Source: Paenibacillus koleovorans NBRC 103111 (GTDB lineage Bacteria; Bacillota; Bacilli; Paenibacillales; NBRC-103111). From it: 51,364 nucleotides of DNA. Positions within the stretch are counted from its first letter, which is position 1, and the number at the start of each line of letters is the position of its first letter. Shown here one piece after another: positions 43,027 to 51,364 of this stretch. The stretch is taken from the NCBI RefSeq assembly GCF_004000845.1, contig NZ_BIMA01000048.1:1-51364 (forward strand), read 5' to 3'. The notes under the pieces are model-generated. The model saw nothing but the letters and a program-made list of their open reading frames with translations, was not told the origin of the DNA and did not search any database. The translations under genes were made by a program, and so were the position numbers.

Positions 43027-44358
43027 TTATCGTTTGCCTGAATCTCGAAGCTGAATTACATCCCGCAGCTTCTCTCCAGTCAATTCCTTGTCACCGTAAC
43101 GCGCTTCGTAATAGAGCGGGATCAGCGCTTTCCATGCCGGTATCGACGCTTCCTTGCGCCATCTCTCGACATCCGAGCCAACCTCGCCCGGCGTCTTCGC
43201 CGATTCGAAACGGTAGCCCTCGCCCATAAACTCCTGCAGCTTCATCCGGTAGAGAAACCTTACACGTTCGCGGTTGTCCTTCAACTGCTCCCACTTCGGC
43301 TCGCGATCGAACAGCTTCTTCCAGCCGCTCTTGGCCGAGTCGCTCCACTGCTTCTTAAGGGCGTCCCAATCGAACACATTCGACTTCTCATCCACGAAAC
43401 CGCCGTCGTTGTCATCGCCGCGCCTGTTCATCCGCTCGGACATCCAGGCTACCAAACGTTTGATCCACTTTCTCAGCAACCGGATGCCCAGATAGAGGAT
43501 GAAGATGACGGCTCCGATTAAGATGGCGGCCACCACGTAATAGCCCATTTTTTGCAAAAACAGCACGAATGCCGAAGGATCCGTTTCTTCCGCCGTAATC
43601 TGGCCGATCTCCAGCGCCGAGCCTGTCGGCATCTCCGAAACCCCGCCCGAAGGTTTGTTCGGTATGATCCGGTCGATCAGACTCTGGTATAGCGCGATGA
43701 TCTTCTCCTTCAGAGCCGTAACCGCTCCGGCCAGCGCCTTCCAAGAGCCGATCAACATAACGAGCGCGAGCGCAAGCAGGATCAGGATACGGTTTTTCCA
43801 AACGACGCCACGGGACAGCTTCGCTTCGCGCGAGCCGGACAACGTCTCGTTCTTCAAATTCATCTCGTTGGAGACGAGCAGCGCTACGGCAAGAGCCGCA
43901 AAGCCCAGCAAATACACCGTCGTCTTGTAGCCGCTCAGCGAATCGAAGGAAGGAAAGGCGATCGACCCATAGGCGTAAGTCACCAATCCAAACCAATAAA
44001 AACGGATCGGGAACGTGATGTTCCAAGGCAGCTGCGACATCCGAGAGCCCCGGTAGTACAGCAGCGCTCCGATCGCGAAGCCCGATACCAGCGCCAGCAT
44101 GCTGCCGCTTGAGAAAACATAGCTCAGTCCGCCGACGATAACGACTCCCAGTGCAGTAAGGCCGAACCGGGTTTCAATGCGCCACAGCGAGCGAAGCGTA
44201 TATCCGGCCACATAGTAGATAGGCAAGGTGAACCACCATAAGAACAGGCCGTCGTCAGGGACGGTCAGAACGCCCAGTTGGATCAGGAGCGGCGCATACA
44301 GCAGTAGCTCGACGCAGCCCCGGAATCCCGCGAGTACGATCGCTTTCAGCTTGCCCAT
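43027..44358 (-). CDS. Membrane protein with DUF4129-type C-terminal domain
   Basis: 443 residues. Six to eight hydrophobic helices in the first half, including FLWWFTLPIYYVAGYTL, LILLALALVMLIGSWKALAG and a late helix YVVAAILIGAVIFILYLGIR, then a basic linker and a soluble C-terminal domain (KDNRERVRFLYRMKLQEFMG, AKTPGEVGSDVERW, LIPLYYEARYGDKEL) typical of DUF4129. Such proteins accompany MoxR ATPases and DUF58 proteins; many relatives carry a transglutaminase domain, which is absent here. It overlaps the DUF58 gene by 13 bases. Function unknown, perhaps cell-envelope maintenance or membrane-protein assembly. Confidence 0.78.
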   Translation of the reverse strand: MGKLKAIVLAGFRGCVELLLYAPLLIQLGVLTVPDDGLFLWWFTLPIYYVAGYTLRSLWRIETRFGLTALGVVIVGGLSYVFSSGSMLALVSGFAIGALLYYRGSRMSQLPWNITFPIRFYWFGLVTYAYGSIAFPSFDSLSGYKTTVYLLGFAALAVALLVSNEMNLKNETLSGSREAKLSRGVVWKNRILILLALALVMLIGSWKALAGAVTALKEKIIALYQSLIDRIIPNKPSGGVSEMPTGSALEIGQITAEETDPSAFVLFLQKMGYYVVAAILIGAVIFILYLGIRLLRKWIKRLVAWMSERMNRRGDDNDGGFVDEKSNVFDWDALKKQWSDSAKSGWKKLFDREPKWEQLKDNRERVRFLYRMKLQEFMGEGYRFESAKTPGEVGSDVERWRKEASIPAWKALIPLYYEARYGDKELTGEKLRDVIQLRDSGKR

Positions 44359-45494
44359 GTGTCCATCCCCTCCTTGTCTGTCTGTCCGTTTGCCGGGCTA
44401 AGTTCATCATGCGCCTTCTCCTGTGTCAGCGGCACGATCTCTACCGCATTGCCTTGCAGGCGCAGCCGGTCGATCAGCCCTTGCATCTCGTCGCTGACAA
44501 ACGCCGTAATGACGATGATGTCCATGTTGCTGACACCGCTGTTCACGTCCTGCTCGAGGAACTGGCCGATCGAATCGCTGCGGACCATAATCAGCTTGGC
44601 CATCGTCTCGAACAGATCGGTCAGATGCGTCGGACCCGACTGCGCCGCTACCCGCACCGGCTGCTTGGGCGCATCGATCAAGGAGCCGTTGCAGCCGAAG
44701 CCCGTCGGGATGCCTTGGGACACCGCATTCTCCGCGATCGAAGCGGCGTAGGCGATCCCCCGCTCCACCAGCTCCGGATCGGTAATGGCGTTCCACATAG
44801 TCTCCGTCACGTCGAAATTGACATAGATCATCAACCGATGGTCGGCCGTGAAGTCGCGCTGCTGTACCTGCAGCCTGCTGCTGCGCGCCGTAGCCTTCCA
44901 GTTGATCATGTTCATCGTGTCGCCGTACCGGTAATCGCGCACGCCTTGAATCATAAACGGATCTTCCATGATCCAGCGGCGCACGGTAATATCGCCTTGC
45001 CACGAATGCGAGGGCAGCGGAATTTCCTCGAACGGCACCGGCTTCGGGTACACGATCAGCTCGGCGCCCATCTGCACCTTCGTGGCCGTCTTATGCAGCC
45101 CGAGCATGTCGCCGCATGTCATCGACACGGTTTCCATCCGGTAGCAGCCGCGTTTGCGCGCCACGATTTTATGCCGTCTAACTACCTGCCCGTATGGAAG
45201 CAAGGAGAACAAGCTCTTGTGATTCTGCATCGTCTCGCTGCCGCTGATCTCGAGCTGGCGCTGGCTGACGAAGGCGAGCGAGGCGTCGAACAACGCCTCC
45301 AGCCGGAGCCACGGGAGCGGCAGCGGCTTGCGATTGACGATCCGCTCCACCATCTCGAGCTCTTCTCCCGCATAACACGATTTGACGCTGAACTGCCGGT
45401 GATACGCGATTTTGGACAGTCCCCATCGCTTGAACAGCTTCCCCTGCAGGTAGGCGATCAGGAAAGCCAGGAAGATGAACCAATGAATGCCCAT
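44346..45494 (-). CDS. DUF58 domain protein
   Basis: 382 residues. One short N-terminal hydrophobic segment (IHWFIFLAFLIAYLQG) and then a mostly beta region. The DUF58 signature QGVRDYRYGDTMNMINWKAT followed by ARSSRLQVQQRD is complete, and MIYVNFDVTETMW begins a vWA-like fold. The start lies 4 bases after the MoxR stop. DUF58 proteins are partners of MoxR AAA+ ATPases, in which the pair is thought to act in metal-centre or protein-complex maturation. The substrate is unknown. Confidence 0.87.
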   Translation of the reverse strand: MGIHWFIFLAFLIAYLQGKLFKRWGLSKIAYHRQFSVKSCYAGEELEMVERIVNRKPLPLPWLRLEALFDASLAFVSQRQLEISGSETMQNHKSLFSLLPYGQVVRRHKIVARKRGCYRMETVSMTCGDMLGLHKTATKVQMGAELIVYPKPVPFEEIPLPSHSWQGDITVRRWIMEDPFMIQGVRDYRYGDTMNMINWKATARSSRLQVQQRDFTADHRLMIYVNFDVTETMWNAITDPELVERGIAYAASIAENAVSQGIPTGFGCNGSLIDAPKQPVRVAAQSGPTHLTDLFETMAKLIMVRSDSIGQFLEQDVNSGVSNMDIIVITAFVSDEMQGLIDRLRLQGNAVEIVPLTQEKAHDELSPANGQTDKEGMDTWAS

Positions 45495-45498
45495 AGCG

Positions 45499-46458
45499 TT
45501 ACCCTCGGACCAATTGCTGCTCGGACGGAACCGGAATCTCCTTGAGCAGAGCGTCCAGCACGGCCTCCGCCTTGTTCTTCGCCTGCGACGATTGCCTCAT
45601 GACCATCCGATGCGCGAGCACGGGCTTCGCCATCTGCTTGATATCGTCCGGCGAGACGAAGTCGCGTCCTTGCAGAGTCGCTTTCACCTGAACGGCACGC
45701 AGCAGCGATTGCGAACCGCGCGGACTGACGCCGATCGCCACATCCGGATGGTTGCGCGTCCGTTCCACCAGCTCTATCAAATACACGTACAAGTCGTCGC
45801 TCACGGAAACCCGCGTATAGCTGTCCTGCGCATCCACCAGCTCATCAATACCGACTACGCCTTGAATCGTTTCAAGCGGACTTTGCTCTTTGAACCGCTT
45901 CAGGATGGAGATCCCATCGGCGGCATTCGGGTAACCCATGCGGATTTTCAGCAGGAAGCGGTCCAGCTGTGCTTCCGGCAATGGGAAAGTGCCCATATTC
46001 TCGACCGGATTTTGCGTAGCGATAACGAGGAAAGGGCGGTCCAGCTTGCGGGTCACGCCGTCGATACTGATCTGCCGCTCCTCCATACATTCCAGCAAGC
46101 TGGATTGGGTACGCGGCGTTGCGCGGTTGATTTCGTCGGCCAGCAATATATTCGTGAAGATCGGACCCGGACGGAACTCGAATTCCGATTGTTTTTGATT
46201 GAAGAAGTTAATGCCGCTCAGATCGCTCGGCAGCAAGTCCGGCGTGAACTGAATCCGCTTGAACCCGCATTGCAGCGAGGCGGCTAACGTCTTGGCAAGC
46301 AATGTCTTGCCTGTGCCCGGAACATCCTCCAGCAGCACGTGACCGGAAGAAAGCAATGAAATGAGCAGCTGCTCGACGACCTCATCCTTGCCTACGATGA
46401 CTTTGCTTATGTTTTCTTTCACTTGTTGTGCCATCTTGCGAATTTGCTGAAGCTCCAT
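45499..46458 (-). CDS. MoxR family AAA+ ATPase
   Basis: 319 residues. Walker A LEDVPGTGKTLLAKTLA, Walker B ILLADEINRATPRTQSSLLE with the following EERQISIDG, sensor 1 VIATQNPVENMGTFPLPEAQ and sensor 2 ISPRG-like VSPRGSQSLLRAVQ. The C-terminal lid domain ends PVLAHRMVMRQSSQAKN. Family members act as chaperones or remodelling ATPases with DUF58/VWA partners. Start ATG with AGAGGGA upstream. It lies 27 bases after the GH36 gene, so the three-gene MoxR set sits within a train of sugar genes. Confidence 0.92.
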   Translation of the reverse strand: MELQQIRKMAQQVKENISKVIVGKDEVVEQLLISLLSSGHVLLEDVPGTGKTLLAKTLAASLQCGFKRIQFTPDLLPSDLSGINFFNQKQSEFEFRPGPIFTNILLADEINRATPRTQSSLLECMEERQISIDGVTRKLDRPFLVIATQNPVENMGTFPLPEAQLDRFLLKIRMGYPNAADGISILKRFKEQSPLETIQGVVGIDELVDAQDSYTRVSVSDDLYVYLIELVERTRNHPDVAIGVSPRGSQSLLRAVQVKATLQGRDFVSPDDIKQMAKPVLAHRMVMRQSSQAKNKAEAVLDALLKEIPVPSEQQLVRG

Positions 46459-46485
46459 GACCGATCCCTCTTTCGTTATGTTGTG

Positions 46486-48894
46486 TTAGTCGTGACATTG
46501 CAGCTTGATGACTTGCGGCTGGGACCTCTGACGGTCCAGCAAGGACAGCCGCCACACATCCGTGGCCCCCACCCGCTCCAGCGATCCGACCCGGCAGCCG
46601 GTTGCAGCCGACAGCTCCAATTGCCGCTTGCTGTATATATAGACGGCACCGGATTCCGCGCCGGCTGCTGTCAGCTCCAGCTCGACACTGTCGGCGTTCG
46701 CGCGGAACGCTCCGATCTCCGCCGCTCCCATCGAGATGTGGAGGGTAGATCCCACGATCAGCGGCTCCCCTGGCGCCGACCATGGTGTCGCCCTCAGCAA
46801 AGCGGGCTCATGCGGCGCCAGCTCCACGGAATGATCGGCGTCGACCACGCCCAAGTACGTTTCGTTCCAGAACGACCACAGGTGGAACTGCTCTCCTACC
46901 TGACCGGTCGCCGCTGTAGTCAGCTCCAATCGCCTGGTTGCCTGCTCCGGGTTCCACAGCAGGAACGAGGCGAACTTGCCCCACGTCCGTTCGGCCGTAA
47001 AGCCGAAACGAGTATGGTTCTTGTCGACGCCGCCTTGGAGCGATACGCCCTTCTCCGGTGCTGGCGGATTCAGAATTTCCATCATCCGCACCGCTTGGGG
47101 CGTGCGGCAATCCGCCTTCTCGAGCGGATCGGAGGTGATGGCGAGTCCGCCGGCCAAGCCGACGAAGCTATGCCACGTACGCAGCTCGCTCTCGTGCATC
47201 GCCCGACCCCAGCGTTCTTCGCCGCCCGGCGGATCGACTTGCTCGCGCACCCGCACGTAGGTCACGTCCGGATCGGTAGCGAGCAGCAAGCCGTTGGCTG
47301 CCGCGTTCATGCCCGTCGCGCGGATCGCTTCCAGCAGCGTGCACGGATGCGCGTGGCTCCAGATCGGGCAGGAATCGGGTCCGATGCGCACGGCATCCGC
47401 ATACCCGAGCACCCCGCGGTTGAAGCCCCAGCAAGAGAGCAGATAGGATTGTTCGCCGATCGCTTCCCGGTACAGGCGATACAGCTCGCGATGCACCTGC
47501 AGCCGAGTCTTCTTGGAATCGTAGAAGCGGCACCCGCCCCCGATCGTATTGAAATCGATCTTGAAGTAGGTGAATCCTTCGTTCCGCATATCCGTCATTA
47601 ACTGCCGCAGCCAAGCTTCTACGCCGGGATTGGTCGGATCGAGCCAGTGCGAAGTCGCTCCCCAATTATGAGCCTGTCCGCTGATCTCGCCTTGCCGGTC
47701 CCGCTGCAGCCAATCCGGATGTTCGGCGAACAGCTCGGTCGTGTTATGGATGGCCAGCGGCGCCAGCCAAATGCCCGCTTCGGCTCCCGTCCCGCGGATC
47801 GCACCTACGACGGTCGACCAGTCTTCGCCGGGGAACTTGTCGTTCCGGCGCCAATCGCCGACCTGCCGCTGAAAGCCGTCGTCGATCTGAATCACATCGA
47901 ACGGGCAGCTCTCGCTTCTGTCGCGAATTTCCGCCACGGTTGCCAGCACGGTTTCTTCGGTAATCTTATCCATCAGATCGTACCAGCTGCACCAGCCGAA
48001 CTTCGCGCCTTGCTGCGTCCGCTGCCCGTGCGTCGCTGCGAGCCAGCGGAACACGGTCTCCGACACCTCGGCGTAAGCTCCGCCTAGGACGAGCACCTCT
48101 TGCGCCTGCCGCACCTCGCCCGGGTCGACTACGATATCCGTCATCTGGCTCGTGATCCGAAGTGCCATCGCGCCGTCGTCCACGCAGCACTCGAATCCCA
48201 CATCCGCACGCGGCGGGCCTACGGCCGCCCAAGTGATCCCTTTGTTCCCTTGGTCGGTGTAGAGTGTAAGGAAATCGCTGTAGAAACGGTAGCGGCCATC
48301 CGTGTTTTTCGCATCCTCCGACAGCTTGAACGGGACCGGCATGTTGTAGCCCTTCCACCGCTCGATGATGCAGTCGTTCAAGCTCGGCAACGTCTCGCCC
48401 ATGGTGCCGATACGGGTCTCGTGGGCCATCGAGGAGAGGAACCAATCGCTCGGCTCTCCCTCGCAACGGACCCCGCCTGCCGGCGCGGCCAGCAAGGTGA
48501 AGCTGCGCAGCCTTACCGGTTCGTTCGACCCGTTGGTGAAGCTGCCGCGCACGGTAAAGCCGGGTACTCCCTTCAGCTCCGTGACGATCCATTGGAATAG
48601 GAAACCCGACGGCTCGCTCCAGATCCAGCTATGCTCCACGCCTTCGCCGCCCGGCGTCGTCACCGGGGATTGGTCGTACTTGGCGGAGCCGGTGCCAGTA
48701 TCGGTACCTGCGAACGGTTTCCAGACGTATTCCGTCTCTTCCGTTCCGACCAGGATCATCGCTTCCGGCACCCCGCCTGCCAGCTTGACTCCATGGCTTT
48801 CGAACGATAACGCTCCTTCCGCTGCATGAAGCGTCATTTTTGCTGTTTTTTCCACATTCGTCGTCGACCCTATGGATTCCGTTTGTCTGTTCAT
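46486..48894 (-). CDS. GH36-type alpha-galactosidase (melibiase clan GH-D)
   Basis: 802 residues, no signal peptide, so intracellular. N-terminal beta-supersandwich, then the (beta/alpha)8 barrel. GWCSWYDLMDKITEETV and PFDVIQIDDGFQRQVGDW are the substrate loops. FTYFKIDFN holds the likely nucleophile Asp, and YADAVRIGPDSCPIW the acid/base Asp. A C-terminal beta domain follows (FLLWNPEQATRRLEL). The family cleaves terminal alpha-D-galactosides; some clan relatives act on other alpha-linked sugars. It lies 4 bases after an LplC-type permease, so it probably hydrolyses the oligosaccharide imported by that transporter. Confidence 0.88.
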   Translation of the reverse strand: MNRQTESIGSTTNVEKTAKMTLHAAEGALSFESHGVKLAGGVPEAMILVGTEETEYVWKPFAGTDTGTGSAKYDQSPVTTPGGEGVEHSWIWSEPSGFLFQWIVTELKGVPGFTVRGSFTNGSNEPVRLRSFTLLAAPAGGVRCEGEPSDWFLSSMAHETRIGTMGETLPSLNDCIIERWKGYNMPVPFKLSEDAKNTDGRYRFYSDFLTLYTDQGNKGITWAAVGPPRADVGFECCVDDGAMALRITSQMTDIVVDPGEVRQAQEVLVLGGAYAEVSETVFRWLAATHGQRTQQGAKFGWCSWYDLMDKITEETVLATVAEIRDRSESCPFDVIQIDDGFQRQVGDWRRNDKFPGEDWSTVVGAIRGTGAEAGIWLAPLAIHNTTELFAEHPDWLQRDRQGEISGQAHNWGATSHWLDPTNPGVEAWLRQLMTDMRNEGFTYFKIDFNTIGGGCRFYDSKKTRLQVHRELYRLYREAIGEQSYLLSCWGFNRGVLGYADAVRIGPDSCPIWSHAHPCTLLEAIRATGMNAAANGLLLATDPDVTYVRVREQVDPPGGEERWGRAMHESELRTWHSFVGLAGGLAITSDPLEKADCRTPQAVRMMEILNPPAPEKGVSLQGGVDKNHTRFGFTAERTWGKFASFLLWNPEQATRRLELTTAATGQVGEQFHLWSFWNETYLGVVDADHSVELAPHEPALLRATPWSAPGEPLIVGSTLHISMGAAEIGAFRANADSVELELTAAGAESGAVYIYSKRQLELSAATGCRVGSLERVGATDVWRLSLLDRQRSQPQVIKLQCHD

Positions 48895-48898
48895 CCCG

Positions 48899-49807
48899 TT
48901 ACCCCTTCAGCGAGCCTACTGTGAGGCCCTTTACGAAATACCTTTGGAAAAACGGGAAGATGAACATCATCGGTCCGCCGGCCAATACGGCAAGCGCCAT
49001 CCGGATCGGCTCTCCCGGCATATCCTTCATGGAGATCAATTGCCCCGGTATGCTGTTGTCGCCGGTCGAATGAATGCTCGCCAGGATGAACTCGATGGAG
49101 TGCAGTACGCGTACGAGCAGCAATTGCAGCGGGATGAAGGCCGGATTGTCGATGTAGAGCAAGCCGTTCATCCATTCGTTCCAGTAGCCGAAAGCCGTGA
49201 ACAGACCGATCGTGGCCATGACCGGCGCGGACAGCGGAACGATGATCTGGAAGAAGATGCGGAATTCGCCTGCACCGTCCACCTTGGCCGATTCGATGAT
49301 TTCATAGGGCATTTTGGTCAGGAAGCCCTTGATGATCAGAATATGGAACGAGCTGACCAACCCGGGCAAAATGAGTGCGAACAGCGTGTCCTTCAAATGC
49401 AAATATTTGGTGACGAGAATGTAAGTCGGGACCAGTCCCCCGTGAAAGAACATCGGGATCAGGAACAGAATGACGATAAACCGGCGGTAAGCAAAATCCG
49501 GACGGCTGACGGAATAGCCGATCATTGTCACGAGCAGTACCGCGGCAATGGTGCCGATTACGGTTACGAAGACCGTTACTCCGTACGCCCGTACGACCGC
49601 ATCCGGCGATCCGAGCAAGTAGCGGTAGGCATCTACGCTCCATTTCTCCGGCAGGAATGTGTATCCGTTCATCAGCAGCGATTGCTGATCGGTCAACGAG
49701 ACGATAACTACTAGCAACATCGGTACGACGAATCCAATGCTCAGCAGGATGAAGAAGATGTTGTTGAAAATATCGAACAGCGTGACGTTCTTGTTCGGTT
49801 GCGACAT
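48899..49807 (-). CDS. Carbohydrate ABC transporter permease, LplC type
   Basis: 302 residues, six membrane helices. FDIFNNIFFILLSIGFVVPM at the N-terminus, PEKWSVDAYRYLLGS, the EAA loop YEIIESAKVDGAGEFRIFFQ and the ending FPFFQRYFVKGLTVGSLKG are typical of the LplC group. Start ATG with GAGGAGGAG upstream, 25 bases after its LplB-type partner. Similar in order and type to the transporter at 16.3-18.1 kb but clearly a different system. Confidence 0.9.
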   Translation of the reverse strand: MSQPNKNVTLFDIFNNIFFILLSIGFVVPMLLVVIVSLTDQQSLLMNGYTFLPEKWSVDAYRYLLGSPDAVVRAYGVTVFVTVIGTIAAVLLVTMIGYSVSRPDFAYRRFIVILFLIPMFFHGGLVPTYILVTKYLHLKDTLFALILPGLVSSFHILIIKGFLTKMPYEIIESAKVDGAGEFRIFFQIIVPLSAPVMATIGLFTAFGYWNEWMNGLLYIDNPAFIPLQLLLVRVLHSIEFILASIHSTGDNSIPGQLISMKDMPGEPIRMALAVLAGGPMMFIFPFFQRYFVKGLTVGSLKG

Positions 49808-49832
49808 GTCGCTCCTCCTCTCTTTTGGCGAA

Positions 49833-50825
49833 TCAGAACAACGATTTCTCTTCGTCCAGCTTGCGTACGATCAGGTTGACGATGACGATCAGCACGAGGC
49901 CGACGAACGATTGGTAGAACCCTACGGCGGAAGCCATCCCGAAGTTGCCTAGACCGCCGATGGCGCGAAGGACGAACGTATCGATGACATCCGTCGTCGG
50001 GTACGTGAATGTCGAGACTTGCTGGTTCGGCACGAAATAGTGAAGCCCGAAGTCCCCGTGAATGATGCCGCCGAGCGACAGGATCAGCAGGATGGAGATG
50101 AGCGGCGCGATCATCGGGATGGTCACTTTCGTCGCGATTTGGAAGCGGGAGGCGCCGTCGATTTTGGCGGCGTCGTAATATTCCGGATTCACCCCGATGA
50201 TGGCCGCGTAGTAGAGCAGCGCCGAGAACCCGACTCCTTTCCACAGATGCACGATGTTGAGGATGTACGGCCACACGTACGTTTCTTTGTACCACGATAT
50301 CGGCGGCAAACCGGCCTTGATCAGCATCACGTTGGCGAACCCATGGCTATGCTCCAGGAACGCGTAGGCCACATACCCGACGAGAATCCAGGACAAGAAA
50401 TGCGGCAGGAACATGGTCGTCTGATGAAACTTGACGGAGCGGCGGCTCAGCTCGTTCATCAGCACCGCGATCGCTAAAGCGCAAATGGTCGTGAGGATTA
50501 GATAGCTGAGATTGTATAAAATCGTATTTCGCGTAATTCGCCAGGCGTATTCCGTTTTGAACAAAAACTCGAAGTTATCGAACCCTACCCACTCGCTACC
50601 CCAGATCCCCTTGTCGTACCGAAATTCTTTAAAGGCGATGATGACTCCGTACATCGGAATGTACGCAAAGATGAGTTTGTAAATAATAGCGGGCAAAGCG
50701 AGAATCAGCAGCTCTTTGTTTTTTAGCAGTTGCAGGAAGCGGGGCTTGCCCGCGGGTTTGCCTGTCGACGTCCGCATGCTCGGCGGAGCGGGGGGACTGG
50801 CTGCTTGGTTTCGCTCGGAGTCCAT
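49833..50825 (-). CDS. Carbohydrate ABC transporter permease, LplB type
   Basis: 330 residues. A polar Pro-rich N-terminus precedes LLILALPAIIYKLIFAYIPM, MYGVIIAFKEF, WVGFDNFEFLFKTEYAW, TMFLPHFLSWILVGYVAYAF, the EAA loop EYYDAAKIDGASRFQIATKV and TDVIDTFVLRAIGGLGNFGM. Start ATG with AAGAGGTGA upstream. It is the first gene of the minus-strand train within the window. No binding protein lies directly upstream: only non-coding repeat DNA follows to the window edge. Confidence 0.9.
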   Translation of the reverse strand: MDSERNQAASPPAPPSMRTSTGKPAGKPRFLQLLKNKELLILALPAIIYKLIFAYIPMYGVIIAFKEFRYDKGIWGSEWVGFDNFEFLFKTEYAWRITRNTILYNLSYLILTTICALAIAVLMNELSRRSVKFHQTTMFLPHFLSWILVGYVAYAFLEHSHGFANVMLIKAGLPPISWYKETYVWPYILNIVHLWKGVGFSALLYYAAIIGVNPEYYDAAKIDGASRFQIATKVTIPMIAPLISILLILSLGGIIHGDFGLHYFVPNQQVSTFTYPTTDVIDTFVLRAIGGLGNFGMASAVGFYQSFVGLVLIVIVNLIVRKLDEEKSLF

Positions 50826-51037
50826 TCGTTGTCACCTCTTCTATCGTTTGATGACCCTATCATTCCATAAACGAACGGGCCAAGTAAGTGCAAAATCCGT
50901 ACTTTGCTCGACTCCGGCAGGGGCAATTGTTGCGCCATGTGCGCTTCTGTCGGGGAATGAGGCGAGGGTGTACACTTGGTGTGTGGGCGGTGCAAAATAT
51001 GTCGGCGGAGGTGTTCAGTTGGTGCATGGGGAGGACA

Positions 51038-51291
51038 GGTCGGAGTTGGAGCGAGGCTGGTTGCGGGCGTGGGTGTTGAGTTGGTGCGGGGGAGGGCAGG
51101 TCGCTGGGTTCCGATAGAGTACAGAATGGATACTGGCGTGGGTGTTCTGATAGTGCGTGGGGAGGGCAGGTCGGGGTTGGAGCGAGGCTGGTTGCGGGCG
51201 TGGGTGTTGAGTTGGTGCGGGGGAGGGCAGGTCGGAGTTGGAGCGAGGCTGGTTGCGGGCGTGGGTGTTTAGTTGGTGCGGGGGGAGGACA
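51038..51291. repeat. 61-bp G-rich tandem repeat
   Basis: Three near-identical 61-bp units (51038-51098, 51169-51229, 51230-51291, the last 62 bp) are interrupted by a divergent 70-bp unit (51099-51168). A CTGGGTTCCGAT element follows both the first unit and the last. Each unit contains GGCGTGGGTGTT and GTTGGTGCGGGG. Period 61 shifts reading frame at each copy. Confidence 0.85.
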
Positions 51292-51315
51292 GGCAGCTGG
51301 GTTCCGATCGCTCTT

Positions 51316-51364
51316 AAAATCTTGTGCCTTGGATGGAAGCCGGCTGAGGTTGGCACAAGATTTT
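51316..51364. terminator. Perfect 13-bp inverted repeat at the window edge
   Basis: AAAATCTTGTGCC (51316-51328) and GGCACAAGATTTT (51352-51364) are exact complements around a 23-base loop. Each strand ends in TTTT, so it could be a bidirectional terminator for a gene just outside the window. The sequence is cut here, so the arm may be longer. Confidence 0.5.

Larger units (their letters stand above)
50826..51364. other. 539-base gene-free right edge
   Basis: It includes the promoter region of the LplB-type gene (no convincing promoter; a weak TTGCAC/TATGGA pair with a 19-base spacer lies near 50864-50894), G-rich tandem repeats and a terminal inverted repeat. Frames open through the repeats on both strands are not supported as genes. 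Confidence 0.6.

Noticed and set aside
51038-51291. CRISPR array at the tandem repeats
   Set aside because: Units are 61 bp and contiguous, with no unique spacers and no cas genes nearby.
51015-51356. Minus-strand frame with repeated THARNQPRSNSDL peptide
   Set aside because: The peptide repeat merely reflects the DNA tandem repeat; the 61-bp period shifts frame between copies, so the protein repeat is not maintained.

Overview
The window looks like a chromosomal segment of a Paenibacillus/Cohnella-type bacterium (GC-rich Bacillota). The signs are Gram-positive GGAGG ribosome sites, occasional GTG/TTG starts, sigma-A-like promoters, CcpA-type cre sites, LplA/LplB/LplC-type sugar ABC transporters, many AraC regulators with cupin or Cache sensors, an SLH-anchored secreted protein, a DUF2292 (YezD) protein and a DUF3055-like protein. 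I saw no rRNA, tRNA, CRISPR array or transposase.

Layout. 0.4-3.4 kb: a sugar isomerase/epimerase and a Gfo/Idh/MocA oxidoreductase, divergent from an AraC regulator. 3.4-8.3 kb: CorA behind a long leader with a small ORF, an HRDC-domain protein, a cation-efflux (CDF) gene behind a structured leader that ends in a terminator, and two small conserved-looking proteins. 8.7-13.0 kb: a sulfate/thiosulfate uptake operon (binding protein, CysT, CysW, CysA, YezD). 13.3-16.2 kb: a rhamnose-mutarotase-like gene and a fucose/arabinose-isomerase-like gene divergent from an AraC regulator. 16.3-21.8 kb: an LplABC transporter with a membrane-bound YesN-like AraC regulator and a perfect cre site. 22.0-32.2 kb: two large paralogous secreted proteins (916 and 1745 aa, the latter with three SLH domains) around a cupin plus Gfo/Idh pair. 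33-34.4 kb: an XRE-cupin regulator and an AbrB/PIN toxin-antitoxin pair. 34.5-43.0 kb: a GH172-family protein, an AraC regulator, and a minus-strand operon of Gfo/Idh dehydrogenase, amidohydrolase, D-apionate oxidoisomerase-like, DUF1537 kinase, RuBisCO-like protein and zinc alcohol dehydrogenase. 43.0-46.5 kb: a MoxR / DUF58 / DUF4129 set. 46.5-50.8 kb: a GH36 alpha-galactosidase-like enzyme and two LplB/LplC permeases. The right edge is non-coding tandem repeat.

How it fits together. The most distinctive part is the apiose/apionate-type pathway: oxidoisomerase, 3-oxo-isoapionate kinase and RuBisCO-like protein sit side by side. With rhamnose/fucose-type sugar genes, rhamnogalacturonan-lyase-like (YetA-like) secreted proteins, GH36 and GH172 hydrolases and two oligosaccharide transporters, the window reads as a plant cell-wall (pectin, possibly rhamnogalacturonan-II) or plant-glycoside utilisation region. 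That theme is inference; each enzyme family is seen in the sequence. Intergenic spaces carry at least four families of short inverted or tandem repeats.
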